Below are positions 16,681-25,233 of a stretch of DNA of 56,182 nucleotides, piece after piece. The DNA is from JAFMKE01 sp047621945 (GTDB taxonomy: Bacteria > Bacteroidota > Bacteroidia > Chitinophagales > UBA8649). The stretch is taken from NCBI GenBank assembly GCA_047621945.1, contig JBLHMK010000003.1, positions 1 to 56,182 on the forward strand. Reading direction: 5' to 3'. The translations under genes were made by a program, and so were the position numbers. Under the pieces are notes generated by a model. It saw only the letters and a program-made list of their open reading frames with translations. It did no database searches and was not told the DNA's origin. Each line of letters begins with the position of its first letter. Position 1 is the stretch's first letter.

Positions 16681-17364
16681 TTAGTCTACAATTCTCTCTT
16701 CATTACTAAAAGCAAACCCTAAACGCTTACTTGTTTTATGCGTTATCGTTCCAGTTTGTTGAATTCGTTCTCCTACAGTAATTTCTTTAATTTCTTGATA
16801 CAGAGGCACCCATAAATCAAAATCAATAGAGAAAATCATAGCTTGTTCAATAACTAAAGCTAGGACATCCTTGTTCATAACTAGATTGTCGAAGTCTTTA
16901 AATAAGAAGCCTAATTGATCTTCACCCTCTATGAAAAAATGACCTTCATGATTAATGAAAATCCGAGCTACTAAATAGCCCGAATCACCATAACGCGAAT
17001 ATTTAAAAGAGTCAGCAAGGAAATTATACACTTCAATCATTCCACAATACTTTCTATTTTCATCTTCAAGTACATAGGGAGATTGGTGAATAAAAAACTC
17101 ATCTGGAAAATTAAAAACGTTCGTGTGCATGTTAAAAGTTAAAACATCTCCGGCAAATTGCAGCTCAGCTTCAAATTTCCCATTTTCGCTATACTTTATA
17201 TCAAACAAATCTTCCTTACACATATTGTTAAGGTCTTTCGAATGTTGTTCGATAACCTCTTTTAATTCATCAAAAACGGAAAGTGTTTTTTGATAAACCT
17301 TTTGCTTAAGGTTCCCTTTCCCTTTTAAGTGAAGTCCAATTTGTTCTAGATTCGTATTTTTCAT
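16681..17364 (-). CDS. Conserved-looking hypothetical protein downstream of proS
   Basis: 227 residues; not recognised. No signal peptide or membrane segment, so probably cytoplasmic. The N-terminus (about 15-55) is helical and charged. The centre is beta-rich with aromatic strands (FEAELQFAGDVLTFNMHTNV, FNFPDEFFIHQSPYVLEDEN, RIFINHEGHFFIEGEDQLGF). The C-terminus has VGERIQQTGTITHKTSKRLG. It follows proS by 48 bases on the same strand and could be cotranscribed. Codon use and composition look like its neighbours, and the intact frame next to two pseudogenes suggests it is under selection. Confidence 0.7.
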   Translation of the reverse strand: MKNTNLEQIGLHLKGKGNLKQKVYQKTLSVFDELKEVIEQHSKDLNNMCKEDLFDIKYSENGKFEAELQFAGDVLTFNMHTNVFNFPDEFFIHQSPYVLEDENRKYCGMIEVYNFLADSFKYSRYGDSGYLVARIFINHEGHFFIEGEDQLGFLFKDFDNLVMNKDVLALVIEQAMIFSIDFDLWVPLYQEIKEITVGERIQQTGTITHKTSKRLGFAFSNEERIVD

Positions 17365-17412
17365 ATATTCAATTTCTTAGGAAACAAACTATAAAATCCA
17401 TAAGTTCAATGC

Positions 17413-18894
17413 TTAATAGGCTCGAGCAAAAATAACTTTATGTTTTGCTTCCTTACCAGAATAAACACATGGTCCAGTTGGCACATTATCGTCTAGAGGA
17501 ATACACCTAATAGTTGCGCCTGTTTCTTCTTTTATTTTTTCTTCTGTTTCGGAACTTCCATCCCAGTTCGCTACAATAAATCCACCCTTATTCTCTAATA
17601 CATCTTTGAATTCAGCAATATTACTTGCTTGATGAGTATTGCTTGAGCGATGTTCTTGAGCTCTCGTAAGTAGATTGTTTTCAATATCTTTCAACAAACC
17701 ACTAATTGTTCCTACAATATCTTCGCTAGACTGAGTTTCTTTTTCTTTAGTATCTCTTCTAGCTATTTCTACTGTTCCATTTTCTAAATCTCTTGGACCA
17801 ATTACAATTCGAGTTGGATATCCTTTAAGTTCATATTCAGCAAATTTAAATCCTGGACGTTTAGTTTCATCATCGTCAATTTGAACACGCATTCCAGCTT
17901 TTCTTAAATCCTCAGCCATTTGCTGTGCTTTCTCCATCAACTGATCATTAATCTCCGGTTTGTTCTTCAAGAAGAATGGGATAATTACAGCGTGAAAGGG
18001 GGCTAGTTTAGGAGGAAGGATTAAACCTTCATCATCACTATGAGTCATTATTAATGCGCCCATTAATCTAGTGGAAACTCCCCAAGATGTTGCCCATACA
18101 TATTCCTCTTTCCCTTCTTTATCTGCAAACTTCACATCAAAAGCTTTGGCAAAATTCTGCCCAAGAAAATGACTAGTACCGGCTTGCAATGCTTTACCAT
18201 CTTGCATCAAGGCCTCAATGCAATAAGTCTCTACTGCACCAGCGAAACGTTCATTCGCACTTTTTAATCCTTTGATTACAGGCATGGCCATCATGTTTTC
18301 TGCAAACTCAGCGTAAACATCCAGCATCTTTTCTGCTTCATCAATAGCTTCTTGCTGTAAAGCATGAGCAGTATGCCCTTCTTGCCATAAGAATTCAGAA
18401 GTTCTTAGAAACAACCTAGTTCTTAATTCCCATCTTACCACGTTGGCCCATTGGTTAATTAGTAATGGAAGGTCTCTATAAGATTGAATCCAATTCTTGT
18501 AAGAATTCCAAATGATTGTTTCTGAAGTGGGTCGAACAATAAGTTCTTCTTCCAATTTAGCATCAGGATCAACAATTAGGCCTTTCCCGTCAGGAGAGTT
18601 TTTTAATCGATAATGAGTAACTACGGCACATTCTTTTGCAAAACCCTCAACGTGCTCTGCTTCTTTACTCAAATAACTTTTTGGGATGAATAAAGGAAAG
18701 TATGCATTTACATGCCCTGTCTCTTTAAAACGCTTGTCTAAAGCTTCTTTCATTAACTCCCAGATTGCAAAACCATAAGGTTTGATAACCATACAACCGC
18801 GAACATCACTGTGTTCAGCAAGGCCTGATTTTAATACAAGTTCATTGTACCATTGGGAATAATCGTCCTTTCGCTTTGTTAAACCTTTACTCAT
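17413..18894 (-). CDS. proS: Prolyl-tRNA synthetase, archaeal/eukaryotic type
   Basis: 493 residues. It charges tRNA-Pro with proline. The class II core is visible: motif 2 as VVRWELRTRLFLRTSEFLWQ and motif 3 near WGVSTRLMGALIMTHSDDEG. TSHFLGQNFAKAFDVKF at about 240 is typical of the type without the INS editing domain. The anticodon-binding domain (PTRIVIGPRDLENGTVEIAR) is followed by the extra C-terminal zinc-like domain ending in the characteristic terminal Tyr (FARAY). Length and ending match type 3 ProRS, which is usual in Bacteroidota. Confidence 0.95.
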   Translation of the reverse strand: MSKGLTKRKDDYSQWYNELVLKSGLAEHSDVRGCMVIKPYGFAIWELMKEALDKRFKETGHVNAYFPLFIPKSYLSKEAEHVEGFAKECAVVTHYRLKNSPDGKGLIVDPDAKLEEELIVRPTSETIIWNSYKNWIQSYRDLPLLINQWANVVRWELRTRLFLRTSEFLWQEGHTAHALQQEAIDEAEKMLDVYAEFAENMMAMPVIKGLKSANERFAGAVETYCIEALMQDGKALQAGTSHFLGQNFAKAFDVKFADKEGKEEYVWATSWGVSTRLMGALIMTHSDDEGLILPPKLAPFHAVIIPFFLKNKPEINDQLMEKAQQMAEDLRKAGMRVQIDDDETKRPGFKFAEYELKGYPTRIVIGPRDLENGTVEIARRDTKEKETQSSEDIVGTISGLLKDIENNLLTRAQEHRSSNTHQASNIAEFKDVLENKGGFIVANWDGSSETEEKIKEETGATIRCIPLDDNVPTGPCVYSGKEAKHKVIFARAY

Positions 18895-18934
18895 CGGAAT
18901 TTATTTGGTATGCTATTTGTTATATTTATGATGG

Positions 18935-18942
18935 CAAAAGTA
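18935..18942 (-). promoter_or_regulatory. Probable proS promoter -7 element
   Basis: The minus strand reads TACTTTTG, an exact TAnnTTTG, 40 bases before the proS start. No good -33 TTTG is seen at the right distance. Confidence 0.4.
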
Positions 18943-18990
18943 AAGAAATTAAAATTTTTGCCGTCTTTAACCACTATAAAAATATATGCC

Positions 18991-20523
18991 ATGAATAATT
19001 TAATGAAATTCTTATTTGCTTTCACCCTAAGCTGGCTTATTCCTATTGACTCAAACGCTCAGTTTGATGACGTATATTATGATTCATCACAAGATAACTG
19101 GAATTCTAATAGTTCCTACAGTGATTATGATTCTCCTAATGAAGAATCTTCCTATAGCGAAAGCTATTACGATGAGGATGGAGATACTTATGTAACGAAT
19201 AATTATTACAATGATAATTATGATGAAGATTACGAATACTCAAAAAAACTAAGAAGGTACTATCAGCCATCAGTTGGTTTGAGTTACTATAATTACTATT
19301 ATACTGATTATTACACCTATAACAATTTTTACAACCCGTATTTAATGTATGGCAACAATTGGGGCTGGAATAATTGGGGCTGGAATAGACCTGTAGTAAG
19401 TATTAATGTTTATCAAGGCAATTTCGGATGGAATCCTTATGCGTACAATAATTGGGGCTTCAATAACTATTATGGATATAATAATTGGGGCTGGAATCAA
19501 TGGGGCGGTTATAACTACAATCCTTGGGGCGGGAATGCTGGTTACGGTCATCATCATCATGGGTACAATAACAATTGGAATGATCCATGGGGAAATCCGA
19601 ATTACGGAGTAAGTAACCCTTGGTGCGGGGGTTATGGTTACTATGGTAACGGCTATAGAAGTGAAAACACGTATTACGGTCCAAGAACTACATCTGCTAG
19701 CACAGGTGGAAGTACAACTATTAAACAACCTCAACTAGATGGAAAAGCTCCTCAAGGAGTAGCAGGTAGCTATACAATCAAGGATAAATCTCCTTCTCAA
19801 GTATCGGTTAATTTACCGGTGGTAAAAACACCATCTGCTACGCTTAGTGGAAATGGAGTTAAACAAGCTAATGTGGGAGGTTCATATTCTCCTTCGCAAT
19901 CAAGTGCGGTAAAGGTCCCTTCGAATGAGTATATAATAAAATCACCATCAAACGGAAGTGCACAGACTCCAAGTAAAGGAAACAATCCAATTCAATATAC
20001 GCCGTCAAATAGCGGTAATGTGAAATCGCCAGCGAATGTAAATGTGGTATCACCTAGCAATACAATTAACGGCAATGTGAAATCACCTGCTAATGGAAAT
20101 GTACAATACAACCCATATAATAATGCTAATGTGAAAGCACCATCGAATGGGGTTAAATCTTCTTCGTCGCAATATGATAATTACAACATGCCTTCTAATT
20201 CCGTGAAGACGCCCAGTAGTTCTCAAATCAACAAGCCAAATACGAATGTTTATAAGGCACCTAGCAATACTAATGTAAATAAACCAAGTACTAATGTTTA
20301 TAAAGCTCCTAGTAATACCAATGTAAATAAACCGAGTTCTAACGTGTATAAGGCGCCAACTAAGACAAAAGTGAACAAGCCTAGTAGTAATACTTACAAA
20401 GCGCCTAGCAATTCATATAATAAGCCTAGTAATAATTCTTACAAAGCACCAAGCGGAGGCAACTCTAGTTCTCCAAGCGTGAGCCCTTCAAAAGGTGGGG
20501 GAGCTTCGTACAAAAAGAATTAA
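18991..20523 (+). CDS. Secreted low-complexity Tyr/Asn/Gly/Trp-rich and KAPSN-repeat protein
   Basis: 510 residues from the ATG at 18991, which starts a signal peptide (MNNLMKFLFAFTLSWLIPIDSNAQ); an in-frame ATG at 18910 would add 27 residues overlapping the proS promoter region. The mature protein has an acidic Ser/Tyr/Asp region (25-90), then about 140 residues dominated by Y, N, G and W (NNWGWN, FNNYYGYNNWGWN and a HHHHG cluster), then a Pro/Ser/Asn/Lys region built of KxPSN units that becomes a regular 16-residue repeat near the C-terminus. No T9SS sorting domain, lipobox or membrane anchor after the signal. It may be a structural matrix or adhesive protein; the function is unknown. The next gene starts 9 bases later, so the two likely share a message. 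Confidence 0.8.
   Translation: MNNLMKFLFAFTLSWLIPIDSNAQFDDVYYDSSQDNWNSNSSYSDYDSPNEESSYSESYYDEDGDTYVTNNYYNDNYDEDYEYSKKLRRYYQPSVGLSYYNYYYTDYYTYNNFYNPYLMYGNNWGWNNWGWNRPVVSINVYQGNFGWNPYAYNNWGFNNYYGYNNWGWNQWGGYNYNPWGGNAGYGHHHHGYNNNWNDPWGNPNYGVSNPWCGGYGYYGNGYRSENTYYGPRTTSASTGGSTTIKQPQLDGKAPQGVAGSYTIKDKSPSQVSVNLPVVKTPSATLSGNGVKQANVGGSYSPSQSSAVKVPSNEYIIKSPSNGSAQTPSKGNNPIQYTPSNSGNVKSPANVNVVSPSNTINGNVKSPANGNVQYNPYNNANVKAPSNGVKSSSSQYDNYNMPSNSVKTPSSSQINKPNTNVYKAPSNTNVNKPSTNVYKAPSNTNVNKPSSNVYKAPTKTKVNKPSSNTYKAPSNSYNKPSNNSYKAPSGGNSSSPSVSPSKGGGASYKKN
20242..20460 (+). repeat. In-frame repeats coding NVYKAPSNTNVNKPS units
   Basis: Units of about 48 bases encode NVYKAPSNTNVNKPST-like repeats, intact in the first two or three copies and shortened (SYNKPSNNSYKAPS) at the 3' end. 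Copies differ at many third codon positions while keeping the amino acids, so the repeat is old and held by selection on protein. Confidence 0.85.
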
Positions 20524-20532
20524 GAAGTATTT

Positions 20533-22038
20533 ATGAGTCGTAGTTTTAAGTTTGTTTTTATCGGGTTAATATCAATTTGTAGTGTAGGTCTTTTTGCTCA
20601 GGGCTATGAAGCCGATATCTTAAGATTTTCCTTCAATAATTATGCGGGATCAGCTAGATATGTAGCCCTTGGAGGAGCATTTTCAAGTATTGGTGCAGAT
20701 TTATCGAATTTTAGTCATAATCCTGCGGGAGTAGGTATGTATAGAAATTCAATTGCGCAGTTTTCGGGAGGTGTAAACTTCGTAAATAATCGCTCAACTT
20801 ATTTGGGTAATGAAGAAACAGATTTCAAATTGAATCCATCTATTCCTAGTCTGGGAGTGGTTTTTGCCACAAATAAACCGAGTAAAAATGGGATGTTTAG
20901 AGGTGCAACTGTGGGTTTTGCATTTAACAGATTAGGGGAATATAATAGTAGTGAAAAAATTACTGCGCTTAATACGACTCCTCGATCATCTATCTCTTGG
21001 AATTGGGCTAACGAAATGTCGGATGTCTATAATGGTCAGTTTATCAATGAGACTTCGGTAGATCAAGTTTCTTTTAACACCTATACAGGTTATTATGGGT
21101 TTTTAGCAAATTATGATTCTAGCCTATTAGATTATACAAGCCCAGTGCTAGATTCTGTTCAACAAACTAGATATGTAGACTCTAAAGGAGGGAAAAATGA
21201 GATGGTTCTCGCTTTAGGGACTAACTATTTAGATAAACTTTTTATTGGAGCGAGCGTTGGTATCCCTTTGATCAATTACAGCAGAGAGTCAAGATTTATC
21301 GAAGAGGATGCTGCTATTTCAGACATCAATACCTTCTTTAATGAATTCGAATTAAAAGAAGATTACAAGACCGAAGGCTTAGGTTTTAACTTTAAGTTAG
21401 GCGCTTTATATAAGGTGAATAGATGGGTAAGAATTGGAGGAGCCTTCCATACTCCAGAGCGAATTAGTTTTACAGAAAGGTATTCATCGAACTTAACTAG
21501 CGATATGGATTTTGACGATTTCGATATTGAGTCGGGCGAAGGCGTTTTTCAATATAGAGTCCGTTTGCCATGGAAAGCAAATGTTGGAGCCAGTCTATTC
21601 TTTAAGGAAAAGGGATTCTTGTCCTTAGATTATGAAGCTATTGGGTTCAATGCTATGCGCTATACTTTTGAAAATGATTTCAGAGAATTGTCAGATGATA
21701 TTAATACAAATCTAAAGGCGAAATACAAAGTTAGTCATAGTGTAAGAGTTGGAATTGAAGGAGTGATTAAGAAATTCCGAATTCGAGGGGGATACTACTA
21801 CGCAGATAGTCCAATCAGGAAACAATTTCAGGTGGAAGGATTTAACTATTCGCGACACACTATTTCAGGAGGTTTTGGATTCATGCTAGACAAGGTAGCT
21901 GTTGATTTTGCTTATCAGCACAACGTCAATAGACAATTTGAGCAGCCATACACAGTTTCGAATGCCAATGTTTCTGGAATTAACCGAAATACCACCCAAG
22001 GACTGGGCATAGTTACGTTTTCCTATAAATTGAGATAG
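20533..22038 (+). CDS. Outer-membrane transport protein, OMPP1/FadL/TodX family
   Basis: 501 residues with a signal peptide (FVFIGLISICSVGLFAQ). The N-terminal plug reads SGSARY-like (NNYAGSARYVALGGAFSSIG, then LSNFSHNPAGVGMYR), the strongest FadL/TodX hallmark. Amphipathic strands follow, ending in GLGIVTFSYKLR. It probably forms a barrel admitting hydrophobic compounds. This barrel beside proS is an arrangement I recall from Flavobacteriia. It is preceded by the repetitive secreted protein by 9 bases. Confidence 0.85.
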   Translation: MSRSFKFVFIGLISICSVGLFAQGYEADILRFSFNNYAGSARYVALGGAFSSIGADLSNFSHNPAGVGMYRNSIAQFSGGVNFVNNRSTYLGNEETDFKLNPSIPSLGVVFATNKPSKNGMFRGATVGFAFNRLGEYNSSEKITALNTTPRSSISWNWANEMSDVYNGQFINETSVDQVSFNTYTGYYGFLANYDSSLLDYTSPVLDSVQQTRYVDSKGGKNEMVLALGTNYLDKLFIGASVGIPLINYSRESRFIEEDAAISDINTFFNEFELKEDYKTEGLGFNFKLGALYKVNRWVRIGGAFHTPERISFTERYSSNLTSDMDFDDFDIESGEGVFQYRVRLPWKANVGASLFFKEKGFLSLDYEAIGFNAMRYTFENDFRELSDDINTNLKAKYKVSHSVRVGIEGVIKKFRIRGGYYYADSPIRKQFQVEGFNYSRHTISGGFGFMLDKVAVDFAYQHNVNRQFEQPYTVSNANVSGINRNTTQGLGIVTFSYKLR

Positions 22039-22069
22039 ACATTCTATTTTTATTCTTTATGATTTAGCT

Positions 22070-22077
22070 TACTTTTG
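22070..22077 (+). promoter_or_regulatory. -7 element directly before the TPR gene at 22082
   Basis: TACTTTTG matches TAnnTTTG exactly. TTTT at 22047-22050, 19 bases upstream, is a weak -33 element. It ends 4 bases before the GTG start, predicting a leaderless message. Confidence 0.55.
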
Positions 22078-22081
22078 ACAA

Positions 22082-23557
22082 GTGTTTAGTTTTCGCCTAT
22101 TCTTCTTCTTACTTCTACTCACCTCGAGTGTAGTTTGCTCTGCTCAAAGCTTTGATTTCAACAAGCAATGTGAGGAGGCTTATCAGCATATTATTTCTTT
22201 AAAACTGGCGAAAGGGAAGGAATTTATTAGTCAAGAGCTCATGGCTAATCCTAATAATTTAATTCCAGTATTCTTAGAAAATTACATAGATTTCTTAGAG
22301 GTCTATACCTCTGGTTCAGTAAGTGATTACGAAGGCAAGAAGAAAACCTTTGACAACCGTATTAATGAATTAAAGAGTGGGGATAAATCTTCTCCTTATT
22401 ATTTATATGCTCAAGCCGAAATACATACCCAATCGGCTGTCCTTCACATAAAGTTTGGCGAATATATTGCCACAATTTTTGATCTTAAAAAGGCGATAAA
22501 GAAGTTGGAAGCGAACCAAAATGAGTTTCCAGACTTTGTTCCAAATCAAAAGAGTTTGGGGATGTTATATGCCATCTTAGGAAGTATTCCTCAGCAATAT
22601 CAAGGGACCTTGGACTTTATCGGTTTGGGTGGTGATGTTACAGGTGGCATGAAAATGTTAAAAATTGCAGTGAAAGATAACGCTCACCCTTTTCAACATG
22701 AAGCTGCAACTATTTATGCATTTATGTTGCTGCATATTCAAAATGATCCAGATAACGCTTGGCAAGTGTTGAAAGCAAATAATTTTAATGCGCAATCTAA
22801 TCTGATGGATGCCTATTCTTTTGGCCATATTGGAATTTATGGCAATAATTGTGATGAAGGTATATCTGCTCTAATCAATAGACCAAAGGAATCAGCCTAC
22901 CACTCTTTTCCAATCACTGATTTTCTTTTAGGTCTGGGAAAGACTTATAGGCAGGATAGTGATGCAAATGTATATTTTCAGAAATTCCTTGAGCAAAATA
23001 AGGGAGAAGATTATATTAAATCTACTTGGCATAAGATGGCGTGGAATGAATTGATTAAGGGCAATGAGGATAAATACAAGAGGTATTTGCAAAAGGTTGC
23101 GAACGAAGGACGCGCTGTAATCGATACGGATAAGCAAGCAAAAAAAGAATTGGATAATCAACAGCTACCTAATCCTATTTTGTTGAAAGCAAGAATGCTT
23201 ACAGACGGTAAATACCTAGATAGAGCTTTAGTTATATTACAATCGCAAACCGTGAATAGTTTTAAAAATCGTTATGATAAAACTGAATATTTGTATCGAT
23301 TAGCTCGTGCTTATGATAAGGCTAAACAACTTTCAAAGGCTATTCAGTATTATGAAATCACTATAGTAAATGGACGTAATGTTCCTTATTACTACGGGGC
23401 GAATGCAGCGTATTTGTTAGGCTTTCTATATGAACAGCAATTGAATCGCTTACAAGCCGTTAAAAATTACAATCTTTGCTTATCTCTGGATGGTTATGAA
23501 TATGAGAATAGTATTCATCAAAAAGCGGAGGCAGGCCTTAATAGGCTAAAGAATTAA
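22082..23557 (+). CDS. Secreted TPR-repeat protein
   Basis: 491 residues starting with GTG (22082), chosen because it gives a complete signal peptide (FSFRLFFFLLLLTSSVVCSAQ) and no other start lies nearby. Helical repeats run throughout; TPR-like units are clearest near the end (YLYRLARAYDKAKQLSKAIQ, AAYLLGFLYEQQLNRLQAVK). A central LGSIPQQYQGTLDFIGLGGD segment is not repeat-like. Probably periplasmic. The sequence gives no specific function. murB begins 2 bases after the stop, so they are cotranscribed. Confidence 0.8.
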   Translation: MFSFRLFFFLLLLTSSVVCSAQSFDFNKQCEEAYQHIISLKLAKGKEFISQELMANPNNLIPVFLENYIDFLEVYTSGSVSDYEGKKKTFDNRINELKSGDKSSPYYLYAQAEIHTQSAVLHIKFGEYIATIFDLKKAIKKLEANQNEFPDFVPNQKSLGMLYAILGSIPQQYQGTLDFIGLGGDVTGGMKMLKIAVKDNAHPFQHEAATIYAFMLLHIQNDPDNAWQVLKANNFNAQSNLMDAYSFGHIGIYGNNCDEGISALINRPKESAYHSFPITDFLLGLGKTYRQDSDANVYFQKFLEQNKGEDYIKSTWHKMAWNELIKGNEDKYKRYLQKVANEGRAVIDTDKQAKKELDNQQLPNPILLKARMLTDGKYLDRALVILQSQTVNSFKNRYDKTEYLYRLARAYDKAKQLSKAIQYYEITIVNGRNVPYYYGANAAYLLGFLYEQQLNRLQAVKNYNLCLSLDGYEYENSIHQKAEAGLNRLKN

Positions 23558-23559
23558 TT

Positions 23560-24567
23560 ATGGAAGAGAATTTCTCCTTAAAAAAATACAATACTTTCGC
23601 AATTGATGCGAATGCGAAATATTTTGAAAGCTTAAGTGATTTTGCACAGCTCACTACATTGCAAAACCTACCTGATTTTAGAAACAATCGATTGATTCTT
23701 GGAGGAGGTAGTAATATACTGCTGACTCAAGATTTCGAGGGAATTGTGTTGAATAACAACTTGAGAGGAATTGAAGTAGTCAAAGAGCACGGAGAAGATA
23801 TCTATGTAAAAGCTTTAGGTGGAGAAGTCTGGCACGAATTCGTGCTGCATTGCATTAGTAATGAGTGGGCAGGTATAGAGAACCTATCTCTAATTCCTGG
23901 TAAGATTGGTGCTTCACCTATGCAGAATATTGGGGCTTATGGTGTGGAATTGAAAGATGTTTTCTATGAGCTAGAGGCTTGGAACATCGAAAAAGAACAG
24001 ATTGAGGTATTTGATAAAAATCAATGTCAGTTTGCTTATCGCGAAAGTATATTTAAAAACTCATATAAAAACAAGTACATCATTCTATCCGTAACTTTTA
24101 AATTGAGCAAGACTCCAAATGTAAATGTGAGTTATGGTGCTATTGAAGAAGTTTTGAAAACGATGGAAGTTGCTAATCCAGGAATTAAGGAAGTAAGTGA
24201 TGCAGTTATTGCTATTCGAAGTTCGAAATTACCAAATCCAGCGGAGATTGGAAATGCAGGAAGTTTCTTTAAAAATCCAGTCATTGAAAATTATAGAGTA
24301 GAAGAACTCAAAAAAACTTATCCTAAAATGCCCAGTTATCCGGTGGATGAAAATCTAACTAAGATTCCGGCAGGGTGGCTAATCGATCAAGCTGGTTGGA
24401 AAGGAAAGACATACGGAGAGTATGGCGTGCATAAAAACCAAGCTTTGGTTTTAGTGAACTATGGAGGAGCATCTGGAAATAACATTAAAAATCTTGCAGC
24501 CGAAATTCAACAAGACATTTTGGATAAGTACGGAATTGTGATTAATCCTGAGGTACATTTTATTTAA
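23560..24567 (+). CDS. murB: UDP-N-acetylenolpyruvoylglucosamine reductase
   Basis: 335 residues. It makes UDP-N-acetylmuramic acid with NADPH and FAD in the cytoplasmic stage of peptidoglycan synthesis. FAD-binding motifs: NTFAIDANAKYF, ILGGGSNILLT (47-56) and LSLIPGKIGASPMQNIGAYG (109-128). The catalytic Ser235 is in GNAGSFFKNP and Glu331 in the terminal PEVHFI. The YRES insert at 160 indicates a type I MurB like that of E. coli. Cotranscribed with the preceding TPR gene. Confidence 0.96.
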   Translation: MEENFSLKKYNTFAIDANAKYFESLSDFAQLTTLQNLPDFRNNRLILGGGSNILLTQDFEGIVLNNNLRGIEVVKEHGEDIYVKALGGEVWHEFVLHCISNEWAGIENLSLIPGKIGASPMQNIGAYGVELKDVFYELEAWNIEKEQIEVFDKNQCQFAYRESIFKNSYKNKYIILSVTFKLSKTPNVNVSYGAIEEVLKTMEVANPGIKEVSDAVIAIRSSKLPNPAEIGNAGSFFKNPVIENYRVEELKKTYPKMPSYPVDENLTKIPAGWLIDQAGWKGKTYGEYGVHKNQALVLVNYGGASGNNIKNLAAEIQQDILDKYGIVINPEVHFI

Positions 24568-24581
24568 TTTACCGAGTTGAT

Positions 24582-25233
24582 TTGAAAAGTATTGTAACTA
24601 TATCATTTATTTTATGCTTGGCTTTGTACAACTGATTCTTATGGTTTTACATCTAACAACCCAACGCAGGCTTCATTAATCATTGACAGTATAATAGGGA
24701 ATACATTGTATATCTCTAATCTTAGTGAATTCTATTGCTCGGGTTACTTGGTTTTCTCAGATGGTGGGGGTTTGTTAGATAGTGTATCAATGTATGCTTA
24801 TAGCGAATGGACCAGTGGTGCTAATCCGAATCAATTTCAATATGCTTTTCCCGATACGGGGTTGTATGGTGTTTCTTTAAGTGTAACTGGAGGTGATCGC
24901 ACAGATACTTACACTGTACAAATAAGTATTCAAGATACGCTCTCTGGTATTTCTCAATCTTACAATAGTAATAATGATATTTTAGTTTATCCAAACCCAG
25001 CGAGGGGCTACATTGTTATACAAACTGACTTCGGGCAGTTGAATATTCAAGATAAAGTGCTTAAATGTGCTATTTATAATACTAAAGGCAGTCTCCTCAA
25101 ACCTTATGACCTTGATCGCCGTTTGTATCAACAGATATTAGTTTTGGATGATTTAGTTAATGGTGTTTATTTGCTCAATTTCTCTGAAAAGGGTCGAAGT
25201 ATTGGGAATAAAAGATTGAGTTTAGTTAGATAG
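24582..25233 (+). pseudogene. Small secreted protein with T9SS type A sorting domain; signal peptide out of frame
   Basis: A TTG at 24582 opens a signal-peptide-like frame (KSIVTISFILCLALYN) that stops at TGA 24633. The next frame, open from 24598, continues at once with DSYGFTSNNPTQASLIIDS, a PKD-like beta domain (YLVFSDGGGLLDSV, FPDTGLYGVSLSVTGGD) and a good T9SS type A tail (NDILVYPNPARGYIVIQT, VNGVYLLNFSEKGRS). Removing one base near 24630 would fuse the two into a 216-residue secreted protein. The lack of ATG and the frame break together suggest recent inactivation, though a sequencing error or a rare +1 shift at the TGA could explain the break. It overlaps the galE stop by 8 bases. Confidence 0.6.

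Noticed and set aside
19342..19734. Antisense open frame rich in Ile, Pro and Val inside the repetitive secreted gene.
   Set aside because: It is the reverse reading of the Tyr/Asn/Gly repeats; composition bias removes stop codons and no start signal or domain is present.
20242..20460. Short regular repeats considered as a CRISPR array.
   Set aside because: The repeats are in frame, vary at third positions, lack unique spacers and code for protein.
24630..24640. Programmed +1 frameshift at TGA, prfB style, in the T9SS cargo gene.
   Set aside because: There is no CTT slippery codon or upstream Shine-Dalgarno-like stimulator, and the TTG start also suggests decay; kept only as an alternative.
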